NCBI RefSeq assembly: GCF_003858655.1
Contig: NZ_RQXV01000003.1
Location: 248,001 to 312,000, forward strand
Length of the DNA stretch: 64,000 bases
Origin: Amphritea balenae
GTDB taxonomy: Bacteria > Pseudomonadota > Gammaproteobacteria > Pseudomonadales > Balneatricaceae
Reading direction: 5' to 3'
Positions 36,307 to 48,780 of the stretch are shown here, in pieces. The notes under the pieces are model-generated. The model was not told the DNA's origin. It searched no databases and worked only from the letters and a program-made list of their open reading frames with translations. The translations under genes and the position numbers were made by a program. The stretch's first letter is position 1, and each line of letters starts with the position of its first letter.

Positions 36307-37524
36307 TCAGGAACGATAATCCGCATTAATGGACACGTAGTCTTTACTCAGATCAGTTGTCCAGACAGTTTCAGATTGATCGCCACGATTCAATACGATG
36401 CGAATAGTAATATCTTCTTCGCTCATTACCGCCTGACCAGCTTCTTCGGTATAGCTATCAGCACGTCCACCATTGGCTACAATGCAGACCTCTCCTAAGA
36501 AAATCTGTAATGCATCAACATCAAGATTTTCAACTCCGGCATAGCCTACCGCAGCAAGAATACGCCCCCAATTAGGATCACTGGCAAACAACGCTGTTTT
36601 AACTAGTGGCGAATGTGCAACGGCGTATGCTGTTTTAAGTGCTTCCTCTGAACTGCCAGCCTGCTCTACGCTAATAGTGACAAACTTAGTTGCCCCTTCA
36701 CCGTCACGAACAATAGCCTGCGCCAGTTCCAGCATGACTTTATCAAGCACAGTATTAAATTGTTCAAATAGCACCGCATCAGCTTCTGTTACTTCAACAT
36801 TGCCGGCACCGGTTGCAACTAACATACAGGAGTCATTGGTTGAGGTATCACCATCGATAGTCACCCGGTTAAAAGTCAGATCAGCGGAACGGCTTAACAT
36901 CTTCTGCAATAAACAGGATTCTATTTTTGCATCGGTGGCTACATATGCCAGCATAGTCGCCATATTAGGCTTAATCATGCCGGCACCTTTAGAAATACCG
37001 GTCAGGGTTACAGTCTCACCCTGATATTCAAACTGCTCAGACCAGGCTTTAGGTCGGGTATCTGTAGTAGTAATACCATTAGCAGCTGCCAGCCAGCCAT
37101 CAGCTGTCAGCGCTTTAAACGCAGCAGGCACCGCAGTAATGATACGATCAGTAGGTAACTTTTCACCGATAACGCCGGTTGAGTACGGCAACACTTGCGC
37201 AAGCTCTACACCCGCCTGATCAGCTACCGCCTGACAGACATCAAGCGCATCCTGATAACCTTCTTTACCAGTTCCAGCATTGGCATTGCCGGTATTTACC
37301 ACTAAATAAGAAGCCGATGCCTGCTGCATATGAGATTTACAGATCTGCACCGGTGCGGCACAAAACTGATTCAGGGTAAACACACCGGCGGTCGCCGAAC
37401 CCGGCGCAATCTCCATTACCACCAGATCCTTCCTACCCGGCGTTTTAACGCCCGCAGAAGTAGTACCAATACGAAAACCTGCAACCGGATGCAGAGTTGG
37501 AAGAGTGCCCGGACCTACCGCCAT
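36307..37524 (-). CDS. argJ: Bifunctional ornithine acetyltransferase / N-acetylglutamate synthase
   Basis: 405 residues. The self-cleavage site is in IKPNMATMLAYV (between Ala and Thr), and the conserved DGDTSTNDSCMLVATG is present. It recycles the acetyl group in arginine synthesis and can make N-acetylglutamate. It is located between secA and the MutT fusion as in Pseudomonas. Confidence 0.96.
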   Translation of the reverse strand: MAVGPGTLPTLHPVAGFRIGTTSAGVKTPGRKDLVVMEIAPGSATAGVFTLNQFCAAPVQICKSHMQQASASYLVVNTGNANAGTGKEGYQDALDVCQAVADQAGVELAQVLPYSTGVIGEKLPTDRIITAVPAAFKALTADGWLAAANGITTTDTRPKAWSEQFEYQGETVTLTGISKGAGMIKPNMATMLAYVATDAKIESCLLQKMLSRSADLTFNRVTIDGDTSTNDSCMLVATGAGNVEVTEADAVLFEQFNTVLDKVMLELAQAIVRDGEGATKFVTISVEQAGSSEEALKTAYAVAHSPLVKTALFASDPNWGRILAAVGYAGVENLDVDALQIFLGEVCIVANGGRADSYTEEAGQAVMSEEDITIRIVLNRGDQSETVWTTDLSKDYVSINADYRS

Positions 37525-37551
37525 TACAAGCTCCTTAACCTTTTATCTTTA

Positions 37552-37595
37552 CAAAAAAAGAATATACAAAAAAAGAAAGCAGCTTCGCTGCTTTC
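37552..37595 (-). terminator. Terminator after secA
   Basis: Minus-strand stem GAAAGCAG/CTGCTTTC (37575-37595) with a CGAAG loop, followed by two T runs. It separates secA from argJ. Confidence 0.85.
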
Positions 37596-37643
37596 TGTTA
37601 CTTATTCAATACCACAATAAAGTGGGAATATTTCCGGCATGTA

Positions 37644-37745
37644 CTGTATGCAGGCTAGAGCAGGCAAAAACCAACGAAATAGCGGAGCTTACATTTGTAA
37701 GTGAGCATATTGAGGCGGTTTTTAACGCACTATAGCCAAATACAG
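37644..37745. repeat. Long imperfect palindromic repeat, copy 2
   Basis: Outer arms CTGTAT/ATACAG and GGCTA/TAGCC, middle arms AAAAACC/GGTTTTT and a TTAC/GTAA tip. Shares core words and order with copy 1 at 3755-3892. It lies in the 3' region of secA, ending 6 bases from its stop codon. Confidence 0.7.
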
Positions 37746-37751
37746 AAATGC

Positions 37752-40496
37752 TTAGCTGAGCTTACCGTGACACTGCTTATACTTCTTACCCGACCCACAA
37801 GGGCAAGGATCATTACGACCGACCTTTTTACCTTCACGAACAAACGGTTCAGCCCCTTCGGATGTATCAGCAGCCTCACCCTGAGCAGTCTGCTCAGAGC
37901 CCATTGCAGAGGTTTCTTCATGTTTAAAGTCCATCTGCTGATTCTCAGCCTGCTCACGACGCTGACGCTCCATCGCTTCAATCTCTTCAGGTTGACGCAC
38001 CTGAACATTGCTCAGAATCTTAACCACATCGGTTTTGATATTTTCCAGCAACTGTTCAAACAGAATAAAGGACTCACGCTTATATTCCTGCTTCGGGTTT
38101 TTCTGTGCATAACCCCGCAGGTGAATACCCTGACGCAACATATCCATAGACTGGAGGTGCTCTTTCCAAAGGGTATCCAGTACCTGCAACATCACCTGCT
38201 TTTCAAACAGGCGCATGTTTTCAACACCGACAATCGCTTCTTTAGCATGATAGTCTTCGATAATATCTCGCAGAATACGCTCACGCAGATTATCTTCATG
38301 CAGGCTATCATCTTTATCCAGCCATTTCTGAACCGGCATCTCCAGACCAAATTCACCCTGCAGGTAAACTTCCAGCCCAGGAATATCCCACTGCTCATCT
38401 AAGCTTTGCGGGGTAATAAACTGATTAATACCATTTTCAACAACTTCAGCACGCACCGCTTCAACGGTTTCAGAAATATCATTGGTTGCCATCAACTCAT
38501 TACGCTGATCATAAACCGCACGGCGCTGATCATTGGCAACATCATCATATTCCAGCAACTGCTTACGCATGTCGTAGTTACGACCTTCAACCTTGCGCTG
38601 TGCTTTTTCAATCGCGTTTGAAACCATCTTATGCTCGATAGCTTCGCCTTCTTCCATGCCCAATGCCTGCATAAACTGACGTACACGCTCGGAAGCAAAA
38701 ATACGCATCAGATCATCTTCAAGCGAGAGGAAGAAACGGGATGAACCATTGTCACCCTGACGACCGGCACGGCCTCGTAACTGATTATCAATACGACGGG
38801 ATTCATGTCGCTCAGTACCAATAATATGCAAACCACCCGCTTCCAGCACAGCATCATGGCGTTGCTGCCATTCAACCTTAGCCTGAGCCAGCTCTTCTTC
38901 AGTCGGATTTTCTAACTTTTCTAACTGAGCTTCCAACTTACCGCCCAGTACAATGTCTGTACCCCGGCCGGCCATGTTGGTTGCAATAGTCACAGCGCCA
39001 GCACGACCCGCTTCAGTGATAATACCCGCCTCTTTACCGTGATTTTTAGCGTTAAGCACGTTATGAGGAATTTTTCGCTTTTTCAGAAAATCAGAGATCA
39101 GTTCTGAAGATTCGACAGATGCAGTACCTACAAGTACCGGCCGTTTTTCTTCAACGCAATGTTCGATCTCTTTAAGAATGGCTTCATATTTTTCCTGAAT
39201 AGTCAGGAACACCAGATCATTATAATCAATACGCGCTACATCAACGTTGGTTGGAATAACTACAACATCCAGACCATATATCTGATTAAGCTCGAAGGCT
39301 TCGGTATCGGCAGTACCGGTCATACCCGACAGTTTTTCATACAAACGGAAATAGTTCTGGAAGGTAGTCGAAGCCAGCGTCTGGCTTTCCTGATTAATAT
39401 GCACACCTTCTTTTGCTTCAACCGCCTGGTGCAAACCTTCAGACCAACGACGCCCCGGCATGATACGGCCAGTATGCTCATCAACGATAACAACCTCATT
39501 GTCCTGAACAATATAATCAACATCACGCTGAAACAGGTTATGGGCACGTAAACAGGCTAACACATGGTGTAGCAGGCTTAGATTCTGAGGTGCATAAAGG
39601 CTCTCACCTTCACCGAGGATACCTTCACTCGAAAGAATCTCTTCAACCCGCTGATGACCCCGCTCAGTCAGTTCAACTGTACGGTTCTTTTCATCAACCG
39701 CAAAGTCGCCATCGATCTCTTCTTCGCTTTTTGGATCTATCTCGCCATCAAACTTTTCCAGCGCAGGAATCAGCGCATTCATCTTGCGATACATCTCTGA
39801 ACTGTCTTCAGCAGCGCCTGAAATAATCAGAGGCGTTCGAGCCTCATCGATCAGGATGGAGTCCACCTCATCCACAACCGAGAAAAAGAAATCACGCTGA
39901 ACCTTCTCTTCAACACTGAACGCCATATTGTCGCGCAGGTAATCGAAGCCAAATTCGTTGTTGGTACCGTAAGTAATATCAGACTGATACGCAGCTCGCT
40001 TAGTATCAGGGTCCTGCCCCGACAATGCGACACCAACAGAAAGCCCCAGGAATTCGTACAAAGGACGCATCCACTCGGCATCCCGACTAGCCAGATAGTC
40101 GTTCACCGTCACTACATGAACACCCTTACCTGCCAGAGCATTCAGGTATACCGGCAGTGTTGCTACCAGAGTTTTACCCTCACCGGTACGCATTTCAGCA
40201 ACCTTGCCCTGATGCAGGGAGATACCACCGATCATCTGAACATCGAAATGACGCATCTCCATCACCCGACGGGACGCTTCACGTACAACAGCAAACGCTT
40301 CCGCCAGTATCTGATCCAGGCTCTCACCCTGCTCCAGACGAGCTTTGAACTCAGCGGTTTTAGCTTGCAAATCAGCATCGGAGAGCTGCTCAAGTTCACT
40401 TTCATAGCCATTTATCTGCTTAACGGTCTTGCCCATCTGTTTGAGGACACGTTCGTTCTTGCTACCAAAGACTTTCTTTAACATCGAAGTGAACAT
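37752..40496 (-). CDS. secA: Preprotein translocase ATPase SecA
   Basis: 914 residues with Walker A ([12 protein letters not shown]), the DEVD box ([15 protein letters not shown]), the preprotein cross-linking domain, and the C-terminal zinc motif [17 protein letters not shown] that binds SecB. It drives Sec-dependent protein export. The start [16 protein letters not shown] agrees with Pseudomonas SecA. No secM-like leader frame is visible in the 203-base gap to lpxC. Confidence 0.98.
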   Translation of the reverse strand: MFTSMLKKVFGSKNERVLKQMGKTVKQINGYESELEQLSDADLQAKTAEFKARLEQGESLDQILAEAFAVVREASRRVMEMRHFDVQMIGGISLHQGKVAEMRTGEGKTLVATLPVYLNALAGKGVHVVTVNDYLASRDAEWMRPLYEFLGLSVGVALSGQDPDTKRAAYQSDITYGTNNEFGFDYLRDNMAFSVEEKVQRDFFFSVVDEVDSILIDEARTPLIISGAAEDSSEMYRKMNALIPALEKFDGEIDPKSEEEIDGDFAVDEKNRTVELTERGHQRVEEILSSEGILGEGESLYAPQNLSLLHHVLACLRAHNLFQRDVDYIVQDNEVVIVDEHTGRIMPGRRWSEGLHQAVEAKEGVHINQESQTLASTTFQNYFRLYEKLSGMTGTADTEAFELNQIYGLDVVVIPTNVDVARIDYNDLVFLTIQEKYEAILKEIEHCVEEKRPVLVGTASVESSELISDFLKKRKIPHNVLNAKNHGKEAGIITEAGRAGAVTIATNMAGRGTDIVLGGKLEAQLEKLENPTEEELAQAKVEWQQRHDAVLEAGGLHIIGTERHESRRIDNQLRGRAGRQGDNGSSRFFLSLEDDLMRIFASERVRQFMQALGMEEGEAIEHKMVSNAIEKAQRKVEGRNYDMRKQLLEYDDVANDQRRAVYDQRNELMATNDISETVEAVRAEVVENGINQFITPQSLDEQWDIPGLEVYLQGEFGLEMPVQKWLDKDDSLHEDNLRERILRDIIEDYHAKEAIVGVENMRLFEKQVMLQVLDTLWKEHLQSMDMLRQGIHLRGYAQKNPKQEYKRESFILFEQLLENIKTDVVKILSNVQVRQPEEIEAMERQRREQAENQQMDFKHEETSAMGSEQTAQGEAADTSEGAEPFVREGKKVGRNDPCPCGSGKKYKQCHGKLS

Positions 40497-40670
40497 AATC
40501 TGATATATAACCTTAGAGCTATCTTAAGCTGATGGAATCTATCGATAAAAACCCATACCGGATTTAAGCCGATCCCTTAAATTAACGCAACATTCTACCT
40601 CTATTGGGGCAATAAATTGAATCTCAATAGGGATATTTTTTTCATGGACGAAAAACAGATATAAAACAAA

Positions 40671-40694
40671 AAACCGGACAAATATGTCCGGTTT
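40671..40694 (-). terminator. Terminator of lpxC
   Basis: Minus-strand stem AAACCGGACA/TGTCCGGTTT followed by a T run. It lies within 30 bases of the lpxC stop and makes secA a separate unit. Confidence 0.88.
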
Positions 40695-40699
40695 CTGAA

Positions 40700-41614
40700 T
40701 TAAGCAACAGTAACGGGCTGTAGATAAGAGATTGGTACTGACTCATCCTCTTCTTCAAAGGTCACTACTTCGAAGGCATCTTCAGTCTCAAGCAATTTAC
40801 GTAGCAGTAAATTATTCAGGTAATGGCCAGATTTAAAGCCATGGAATTCACCGATCAGGCTTTTACCCAGCAGATAAAGATCACCTACCGCATCCAGAAC
40901 CTTATGCTTAACAAACTCATCATCGTAACGCAGACCATCTTCATTAAGGATACGATAATCATCGACTACGATCGCGTTGTCCATGCTACCGCCCAGCGCC
41001 AGATTCTGACCACGCAGGTACTCAATATCACGCATAAAGCCAAAGGTACGCGCACGACTTACTTCTTTTACAAAAGAGGTACTAGAGAAATCCAAAGTCG
41101 CTTCCATATTACGACCAGCAAAAGCAGGATGATCAAAATCGATAGTGAAACCAACTTTAAAACCATTAAACGGTTTAAAGGTTGCCACCTTGTCTTCCAG
41201 CTCAACCTTAACCTCTTTCAGGATACGAATGAACTGTTTAGGTACTGACTGTTCAGAAATACCGGCAGATTGAATCAGAAATACAAAAGGAGCGGCACTA
41301 CCATCCATGATAGGTACTTCTTCAGCGCTAAGCTCGACATAAGCATTGTCGATACCTAAACCCGCCAACGCCGATAAAAGATGCTCTACAGTAGAGACCC
41401 GAACATCGCCTTTCTGCAGGTTAGTTGATAACGTTGTATCCCCAACATTTTTAGCACAAGCATTAATTTCAACAACCGGATCCAGATCAACCCGACGGAA
41501 TACAATACCTGTATCAACAGACGCTGGTTTCAGTGTCAGATAAACTTTCTGACCCGTATGCAGACCTACGCCAGTTGCTTTAATACTATTCCGTAACGTA
41601 CGTTGTCCGATCAT
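40700..41614 (-). CDS. lpxC: UDP-3-O-acyl-N-acetylglucosamine deacetylase
   Basis: About 304 residues. Zinc-binding histidine in [14 protein letters not shown] and the later [14 protein letters not shown], and the substrate loop near [23 protein letters not shown]. It catalyses the committed step of lipid A synthesis. The start [21 protein letters not shown] matches E. coli LpxC; the frame also opens at a TTG at 41626, but AGGAA before 41614 supports the ATG. Confidence 0.96.
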   Translation of the reverse strand: MIGQRTLRNSIKATGVGLHTGQKVYLTLKPASVDTGIVFRRVDLDPVVEINACAKNVGDTTLSTNLQKGDVRVSTVEHLLSALAGLGIDNAYVELSAEEVPIMDGSAAPFVFLIQSAGISEQSVPKQFIRILKEVKVELEDKVATFKPFNGFKVGFTIDFDHPAFAGRNMEATLDFSSTSFVKEVSRARTFGFMRDIEYLRGQNLALGGSMDNAIVVDDYRILNEDGLRYDDEFVKHKVLDAVGDLYLLGKSLIGEFHGFKSGHYLNNLLLRKLLETEDAFEVVTFEEEDESVPISYLQPVTVA

Positions 41615-41692
41615 ATTTCCTGCCAAGGTTGTTTTGCGCCATATTAACCCGACATTTTAACAATAATCAGCGTATATCAGCAATAACTGATT

Positions 41693-41706
41693 AGCGATAA
41701 ATCGCT
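41693..41706. other. Small hairpin between ftsZ and lpxC
   Basis: AGCGAT-AA-ATCGCT, 52 bases after the ftsZ stop, without a T run. Possible RNA processing or stability element. Confidence 0.3.
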
Positions 41707-41757
41707 ACTGAGGGCAACAGTAACCATTGGTTTATCGCTTAGCCAATCAGCTATTGC

Positions 41758-42954
41758 TCAGTCAGCCTGACGTCGCAGAAATGTCGGTATATCCAGATAA
41801 GTTTCAACTTCCCCATCTGTTCCGTTATTCGACTGCTGCGTACGAGAAAGTTCCGCCGTTTCCTGTTTATTTTTTTCAGCGTTTATATGATCAGCCTTAC
41901 GTCGCTGAACTGCAGGTAATTCAAGCTTTTTCAGGTCAAGTTCGCCGTTAGCTTTACGAGTGTTATTAACAACCTTCACTGTACCTTGCGACTCTTCTGG
42001 CTTATCCAGCCCTGTTGCAACAACCGTTACCTTAATATCATCGACCATTTCCGGATCGATAACGGTACCTACAACAACCGTTGCGTTGTCAGATGCAAAG
42101 GCTTCAACAACCTCACCCACATCCGAGAATTCACCTAACCCCAGATCCAGGCCTGCAGTGATATTCACCAGAATACCCCGCGCCCCGGTCAGATCAACAT
42201 CTTCCAATAAGGGGCTACGCACAGCGGCTTCTGCCGCTTCAACAGCACGGTTTTCACCCCGGGCAGAACCGGTACCCATCATCGACATGCCCATCTCAGA
42301 CATCACAGCGCGTACATCGGCGAAGTCAACGTTGATCATACCCGGACGAATAATCAGGTCTGAAATACCCTGTACCGCACCTTTGAGCACATCGTTCGCT
42401 TCATTGAATGCATTGATCAGGCTGCAGTTCTTTCCTAACACCTGCATCAGTTTTTCATTTGGCACGATGATCAGGGAATCAACGTTTTCAGATAGTTCTT
42501 TAATCCCTTCGTCGGCGATCTTCAGGCGCTTACGGCCTTCGAACGGAAACGGCTTAGTGACTACCGCAACTGTCAGAATACCCAGTTCTTTGGCGACTTC
42601 AGCAACGATAGGTGCCGCACCAGTACCCGTACCACCACCCATGCCTGCGGTAATGAAAACCATGTCAGCACCACTGAGCATCTCAACGATCTGTTCGCGA
42701 TCTTCCAGTGCTGCCTGACGACCAATATCCGGGTTAGCGCCTGCACCCAGCCCTTTGGTGATCTCGCCCCCCATCTGCAGTACATTTTTAGCACCCATAT
42801 TATTGAGTGCCTGCGCATCAGTGTTAGCACAGATAAATTCGACCCCATCAACGTCCGTTGAGACCATGTGCTGTACAGCATTACCGCCACCACCACCGAC
42901 GCCGATCACCTTAATAACCGCGCTTTGCGCTACATTATTTACTAACTCAAACAT
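41758..42954 (-). CDS. ftsZ: Cell division GTPase FtsZ
   Basis: About 398 residues. The tubulin signature GGGTGTGAAP, GVGGGGGNAV at the N-terminus, and the C-terminal peptide LDIPTFLRRQAD that binds FtsA/ZipA are all present. It forms the Z ring. GGAGG at 8 bases fits the ATG at 42954 (MFELVNNVAQ), so the longer frame to 42981 is rejected. It is the last division gene of the cluster. Confidence 0.98.
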   Translation of the reverse strand: MFELVNNVAQSAVIKVIGVGGGGGNAVQHMVSTDVDGVEFICANTDAQALNNMGAKNVLQMGGEITKGLGAGANPDIGRQAALEDREQIVEMLSGADMVFITAGMGGGTGTGAAPIVAEVAKELGILTVAVVTKPFPFEGRKRLKIADEGIKELSENVDSLIIVPNEKLMQVLGKNCSLINAFNEANDVLKGAVQGISDLIIRPGMINVDFADVRAVMSEMGMSMMGTGSARGENRAVEAAEAAVRSPLLEDVDLTGARGILVNITAGLDLGLGEFSDVGEVVEAFASDNATVVVGTVIDPEMVDDIKVTVVATGLDKPEESQGTVKVVNNTRKANGELDLKKLELPAVQRRKADHINAEKNKQETAELSRTQQSNNGTDGEVETYLDIPTFLRRQAD

Positions 42955-43094
42955 GTCCATTCCCTCCAGGTTCGTGCCCAACCCGCACCTGATATTGCAA
43001 GATATTCACAACGCCGTTAAATAAAACACCCCATCGTATTCAACGATTTGTTATCTAACGCCGCTATGAAACCACCCTCTGTTGCATTCTTATC

Positions 43095-43127
43095 TGGCTT
43101 TATGCCAATCCATTAACAATAAAGCCA
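43095..43127. other. Hairpin between ftsA and ftsZ
   Basis: A perfect 9-bp stem TGGCTTTAT/ATAAAGCCA with a 15-base loop in the 202-base ftsA-ftsZ gap. It may be an RNA processing site or part of a promoter region. No T run follows. Confidence 0.5.
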
Positions 43128-43156
43128 AAGTCCACAGCACCGCTGCAGACTCCCCT

Positions 43157-44401
43157 TTAAAAATTCCCCTGAAACCATGACTTCATCCGGTTCAGTACAC
43201 TGGGACGTGGCTCGGTCATCTCCTCGACCGGTACCGCTTCGCCCAGATGTTGATTATCCTGTTTTGCATACTGCAGTAAGCCGATACCCGTAGCATAGAT
43301 CGGGCTGGCCAGTATATCTTCCATGCCCCGTACCCCTTTAGGTATCGCTAAACGTACCGGCATATGGAAAATCTCTTCCGCCAGTTCGACCGCGCCTTCC
43401 ATCTTTGCCGTACCGCCGGTCAGAACAATGCCTGCCGCGGCTAAATCTTCAAACCCGCTACGTCGCAGCTCAGCCTGCACCAGGGTGAACAGTTCGTCAT
43501 ACCGGGGTTCAACCACTTCCGCCAGCGCCTGTCGGGACAAATCCCGGGCTGGACGGTCGCCAACGCTCGGCACTTTAATAGTGTCATCGGCGCTGGCCAG
43601 CTGCGCCAGAGCGCAGGCGTACTTTATCTTGATATCTTCCGCGTGCGGTGTCGGTGTGCGAAGTGCCATCGCGATATCATTAGTTACCTGATCACCCGCA
43701 ATAGGGATCACCGCGGTATGGCGAATAGCCCCCCCGGTATAGATGGCGATATCGGTAGTACCACCACCCATATCCACCATGCAGACACCCAGCTCTTTCT
43801 CATCTTCGGTCAATACCGAGTAGCTGGATGCCAACTGCTCCAAAACAGAGTTATCCACTTCCAAGCCGCAACGCTGCACACATTTTTCAATATTCTGTAC
43901 CGCATTCACAGCACCTGTCACCAGGTGTACCTTGGCTTCCAGGCGCACACCGGACATCCCCAACGGCTCACGAATACCTTCCTGATTATCGATCACATAT
44001 TCCTGTGGCAGGATATGCAGGATTTTCTGATCCGCGGGAATCGCCACCGCACGGGCTGCATCAATCACCCGTTCCAGGTCATGTTCCATCACTTCACCGT
44101 CGCGTACGGCAACGATACCGTGGGAATTCATACTATTAATATGACTACCGGCAATACCAACAGAGACCGAGTGAATCTTGCAGCCCGCCATCAGTTCGGC
44201 TTCTTCCACCGCCCGCTGAATCGAATGCACGGTGGATTCAATATTAACCACCACGCCACGCTTCAGCCCCCGGGATTCATGGGAGCCAATGCCAAGGATA
44301 TCTATAGTGCCGTCCAGGCTCACTTCGCCTACCAGGCAAACTACCTTAGAGGTGCCTATATCCAGCGCTACAATCATGTTTCTTACAGGCTTCATCGCCA
44401 T
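43157..44401 (-). CDS. ftsA: Cell division actin-like protein FtsA
   Basis: About 414 residues of the actin/Hsp70 ATPase fold: ALDIGTSKVVCLVGEV (phosphate 1), CMVDMGGGTTDIAIYTGG (phosphate 2) and VLTGGTAKMEG (adenosine). A C-terminal amphipathic tail (PSVLNRMKSWFQGNF) anchors it to the membrane. It tethers FtsZ. A GTG at 44407 and an ATG at 44395 are alternative starts. Confidence 0.97.
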   Translation of the reverse strand: MAMKPVRNMIVALDIGTSKVVCLVGEVSLDGTIDILGIGSHESRGLKRGVVVNIESTVHSIQRAVEEAELMAGCKIHSVSVGIAGSHINSMNSHGIVAVRDGEVMEHDLERVIDAARAVAIPADQKILHILPQEYVIDNQEGIREPLGMSGVRLEAKVHLVTGAVNAVQNIEKCVQRCGLEVDNSVLEQLASSYSVLTEDEKELGVCMVDMGGGTTDIAIYTGGAIRHTAVIPIAGDQVTNDIAMALRTPTPHAEDIKIKYACALAQLASADDTIKVPSVGDRPARDLSRQALAEVVEPRYDELFTLVQAELRRSGFEDLAAAGIVLTGGTAKMEGAVELAEEIFHMPVRLAIPKGVRGMEDILASPIYATGIGLLQYAKQDNQHLGEAVPVEEMTEPRPSVLNRMKSWFQGNF

Positions 44402-44412
44402 ACTCACTACTA

Positions 44413-45294
44413 TTAACCTTTCTGTTGCGCTTCTGAGGTTTCAGTTTTACGCCATTTAACGGCGATACCGTTGTTATATCTAATATCTATCTGCTCTATA
44501 CGGCCCGCATCTGCATCTTGTTGCAGCCGCTGTTGATACACTTTTAAAAAACGTTCTAACCGCGCCACTACCTGCTCGCGACCAACAATGACCCTGATGC
44601 CATTATCCAGCAACAGAGTCCAGGCGCCCCGGGCCTCCAGCTCAAGCTCAATCAGCTGAAGATCCACATTACGCAGCATCTGATTCAGATCGTAATACTC
44701 TGACATCATCAGCGCAGTTTCACTGGAGGGCCCCTTTAACAAAGGTAACTGTTGATACTCCTTTGCCTGATCCGGCCAAAAAATATCACCCTCATGATTA
44801 AGTAAACCATCCTTTCCCCAGCGGGCAACCGGGACCTCTTCACGAATATCCAGATAAAGGCTGGCCGGCCATTGCCGTGCTACACCCACCTGATACACCC
44901 ATGGATCAGCCTGAATCCCTTGTTTAACCATCTTTAAGTCAGCAGATAGCAAACCGCCATTCATCAACACAACCGAACTATTAGCTAATGACTGACGATC
45001 CAGATGCCGTGTTTCACCATTAATAACGACACTGGATACTGGCTTATCCAACCAGCTGTAAACCTTACCCCAGGCGCCATTAGCCAATGCGATGTAGACG
45101 GTAAGCGCCGTTAGGATAGTGGCGGGCTTCAGCCACCAGTCACCGTCTATACTTTTCCAGTTCAAAATTCGGCTAAAGTTCCAGCGCGCCTCTTTATCTG
45201 CACCTGCCTGCTCATCTTTTCGCTCCAGAGCCGTCGCACCTCTACGAGGCGGGTCTATCTGGGGCGGATTATGAATACGCAGCTGCTTCAACAT
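44413..45294 (-). CDS. ftsQ: Cell division protein FtsQ
   Basis: 293 residues. One membrane segment (about 58-80) follows a cytoplasmic N-terminus, then POTRA and beta domains (SVVINGETRHLDRQSL; YLDIREEVPVARWGKDGLLNHEG). It joins FtsB and FtsL in the divisome. It starts 2 bases after ddlB ends. Confidence 0.95.
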   Translation of the reverse strand: MLKQLRIHNPPQIDPPRRGATALERKDEQAGADKEARWNFSRILNWKSIDGDWWLKPATILTALTVYIALANGAWGKVYSWLDKPVSSVVINGETRHLDRQSLANSSVVLMNGGLLSADLKMVKQGIQADPWVYQVGVARQWPASLYLDIREEVPVARWGKDGLLNHEGDIFWPDQAKEYQQLPLLKGPSSETALMMSEYYDLNQMLRNVDLQLIELELEARGAWTLLLDNGIRVIVGREQVVARLERFLKVYQQRLQQDADAGRIEQIDIRYNNGIAVKWRKTETSEAQQKG

Positions 45295-45296
45295 AG

Positions 45297-47682
<2,386 letters not shown>

Positions 47683-47686
<4 letters not shown>

Positions 47687-48780
47687 TTTTTCATTACCTC
47701 CAGACAGATATCAGCAACCGTCTGACTTGCTTCAGGCTGAGCCAGATGACGCGATTTTTCCGCCATACCCAGCAAGGTTTCCCGAGTGTTCAGTTGCTCT
47801 GTCAAAATATTAGTCAGGCGATTCTGGCTCAGCTCTGTCTGCTGTACCAGAAGCGCCGCACCGGCTTCCGATAAAAATCGGGCATTTCCGGTTTGGTGAT
47901 CATCCACGGCGTAAGGAAAGGGTACGAGTACCGAAGCAACTCCCGCGATACTCAGTTCACTTACGGTAAGCGCTCCGGCACGACAAAGAACCAGATCAGC
48001 CCAGCCATAGGCTTCATCCATTCGCTCAATAAAGGGCACAACGCGAATCGTATCCCGTTCACTCAAGCCCAGCGCTGCATACAGTTGCTGTGCTTCAGTT
48101 AAATTTCTTTTACCGACCTGATGCCAAACCTCTAGCTCAATACCCTCCGGCAACTGAGCAATCACCTGGGGCACCAGATCATTAATCGCTTTTGCACCCA
48201 GACTACCGCCAACAACCAATAGACGAATAGCCCCCTGACGTTGCTCAAAACGTTGTTTAGGTTCCGGCAGTTTTAATATATTGCCCCGCACAGGATTACC
48301 GACCACCTGAGTACTTACTTTGCCCTGAAAAGCCCCGCCAAACGCTTCCAGTACTCTGGTTGCCATTTTCGACAGTATTTTATTAGTCATCCCCGCATAC
48401 GCATTCTGCTCATGAACAACGACCGGTACACCAGTTAACCAGGCCGCCAGACCGCCAGGCCCGGACGCAAACCCACCCATCCCAAGCACCGCATCAGGTT
48501 TAACCTTTCGCAATACCTGCCAGGCCTGATACAGGGCAAACAATAGCTTGAAAGGCGCCAATAGAAGACTCAGTCTTCCTTTACCGCGCAACCCTTTTAC
48601 ATCAATACAATGCAGCTTAATATCCGCTGCAGGAACCACTTCAGCTTCGATACCCGCAGCCGTACCGAGCCATTCAACGGCTGTACCCTGCTGTCGTAAG
48701 CAATCTGCAGTCGCCAGCGCCGGAAACACGTGCCCACCGGTTCCGCCAGCCATAATCAGAACTTTCCTGGCACTACTCAT
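47683..48780 (-). CDS. murG: Undecaprenyl-PP-MurNAc-pentapeptide GlcNAc transferase
   Basis: About 365 residues of the GT-B fold. [16 protein letters not shown] at the start and [13 protein letters not shown] and [16 protein letters not shown] bind the lipid and UDP-GlcNAc. It forms lipid II. ATG at 48780 gives the usual N-terminus [13 protein letters not shown]; the frame upstream overlaps ftsW too far. Confidence 0.97.

Noticed and set aside
37701-38402. A long plus-strand frame opposite secA
   Set aside because: It is the antisense shadow of secA with improbable composition and no start signals.
40601-40630. CTATTG/CAATAG inverted repeat upstream of secA
   Set aside because: Too short and without a T run or known motif to list as a feature by itself.
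42573-42896. Alternative minus-strand frame inside ftsZ
   Set aside because: It is an out-of-frame shadow of the conserved FtsZ GTPase domain.
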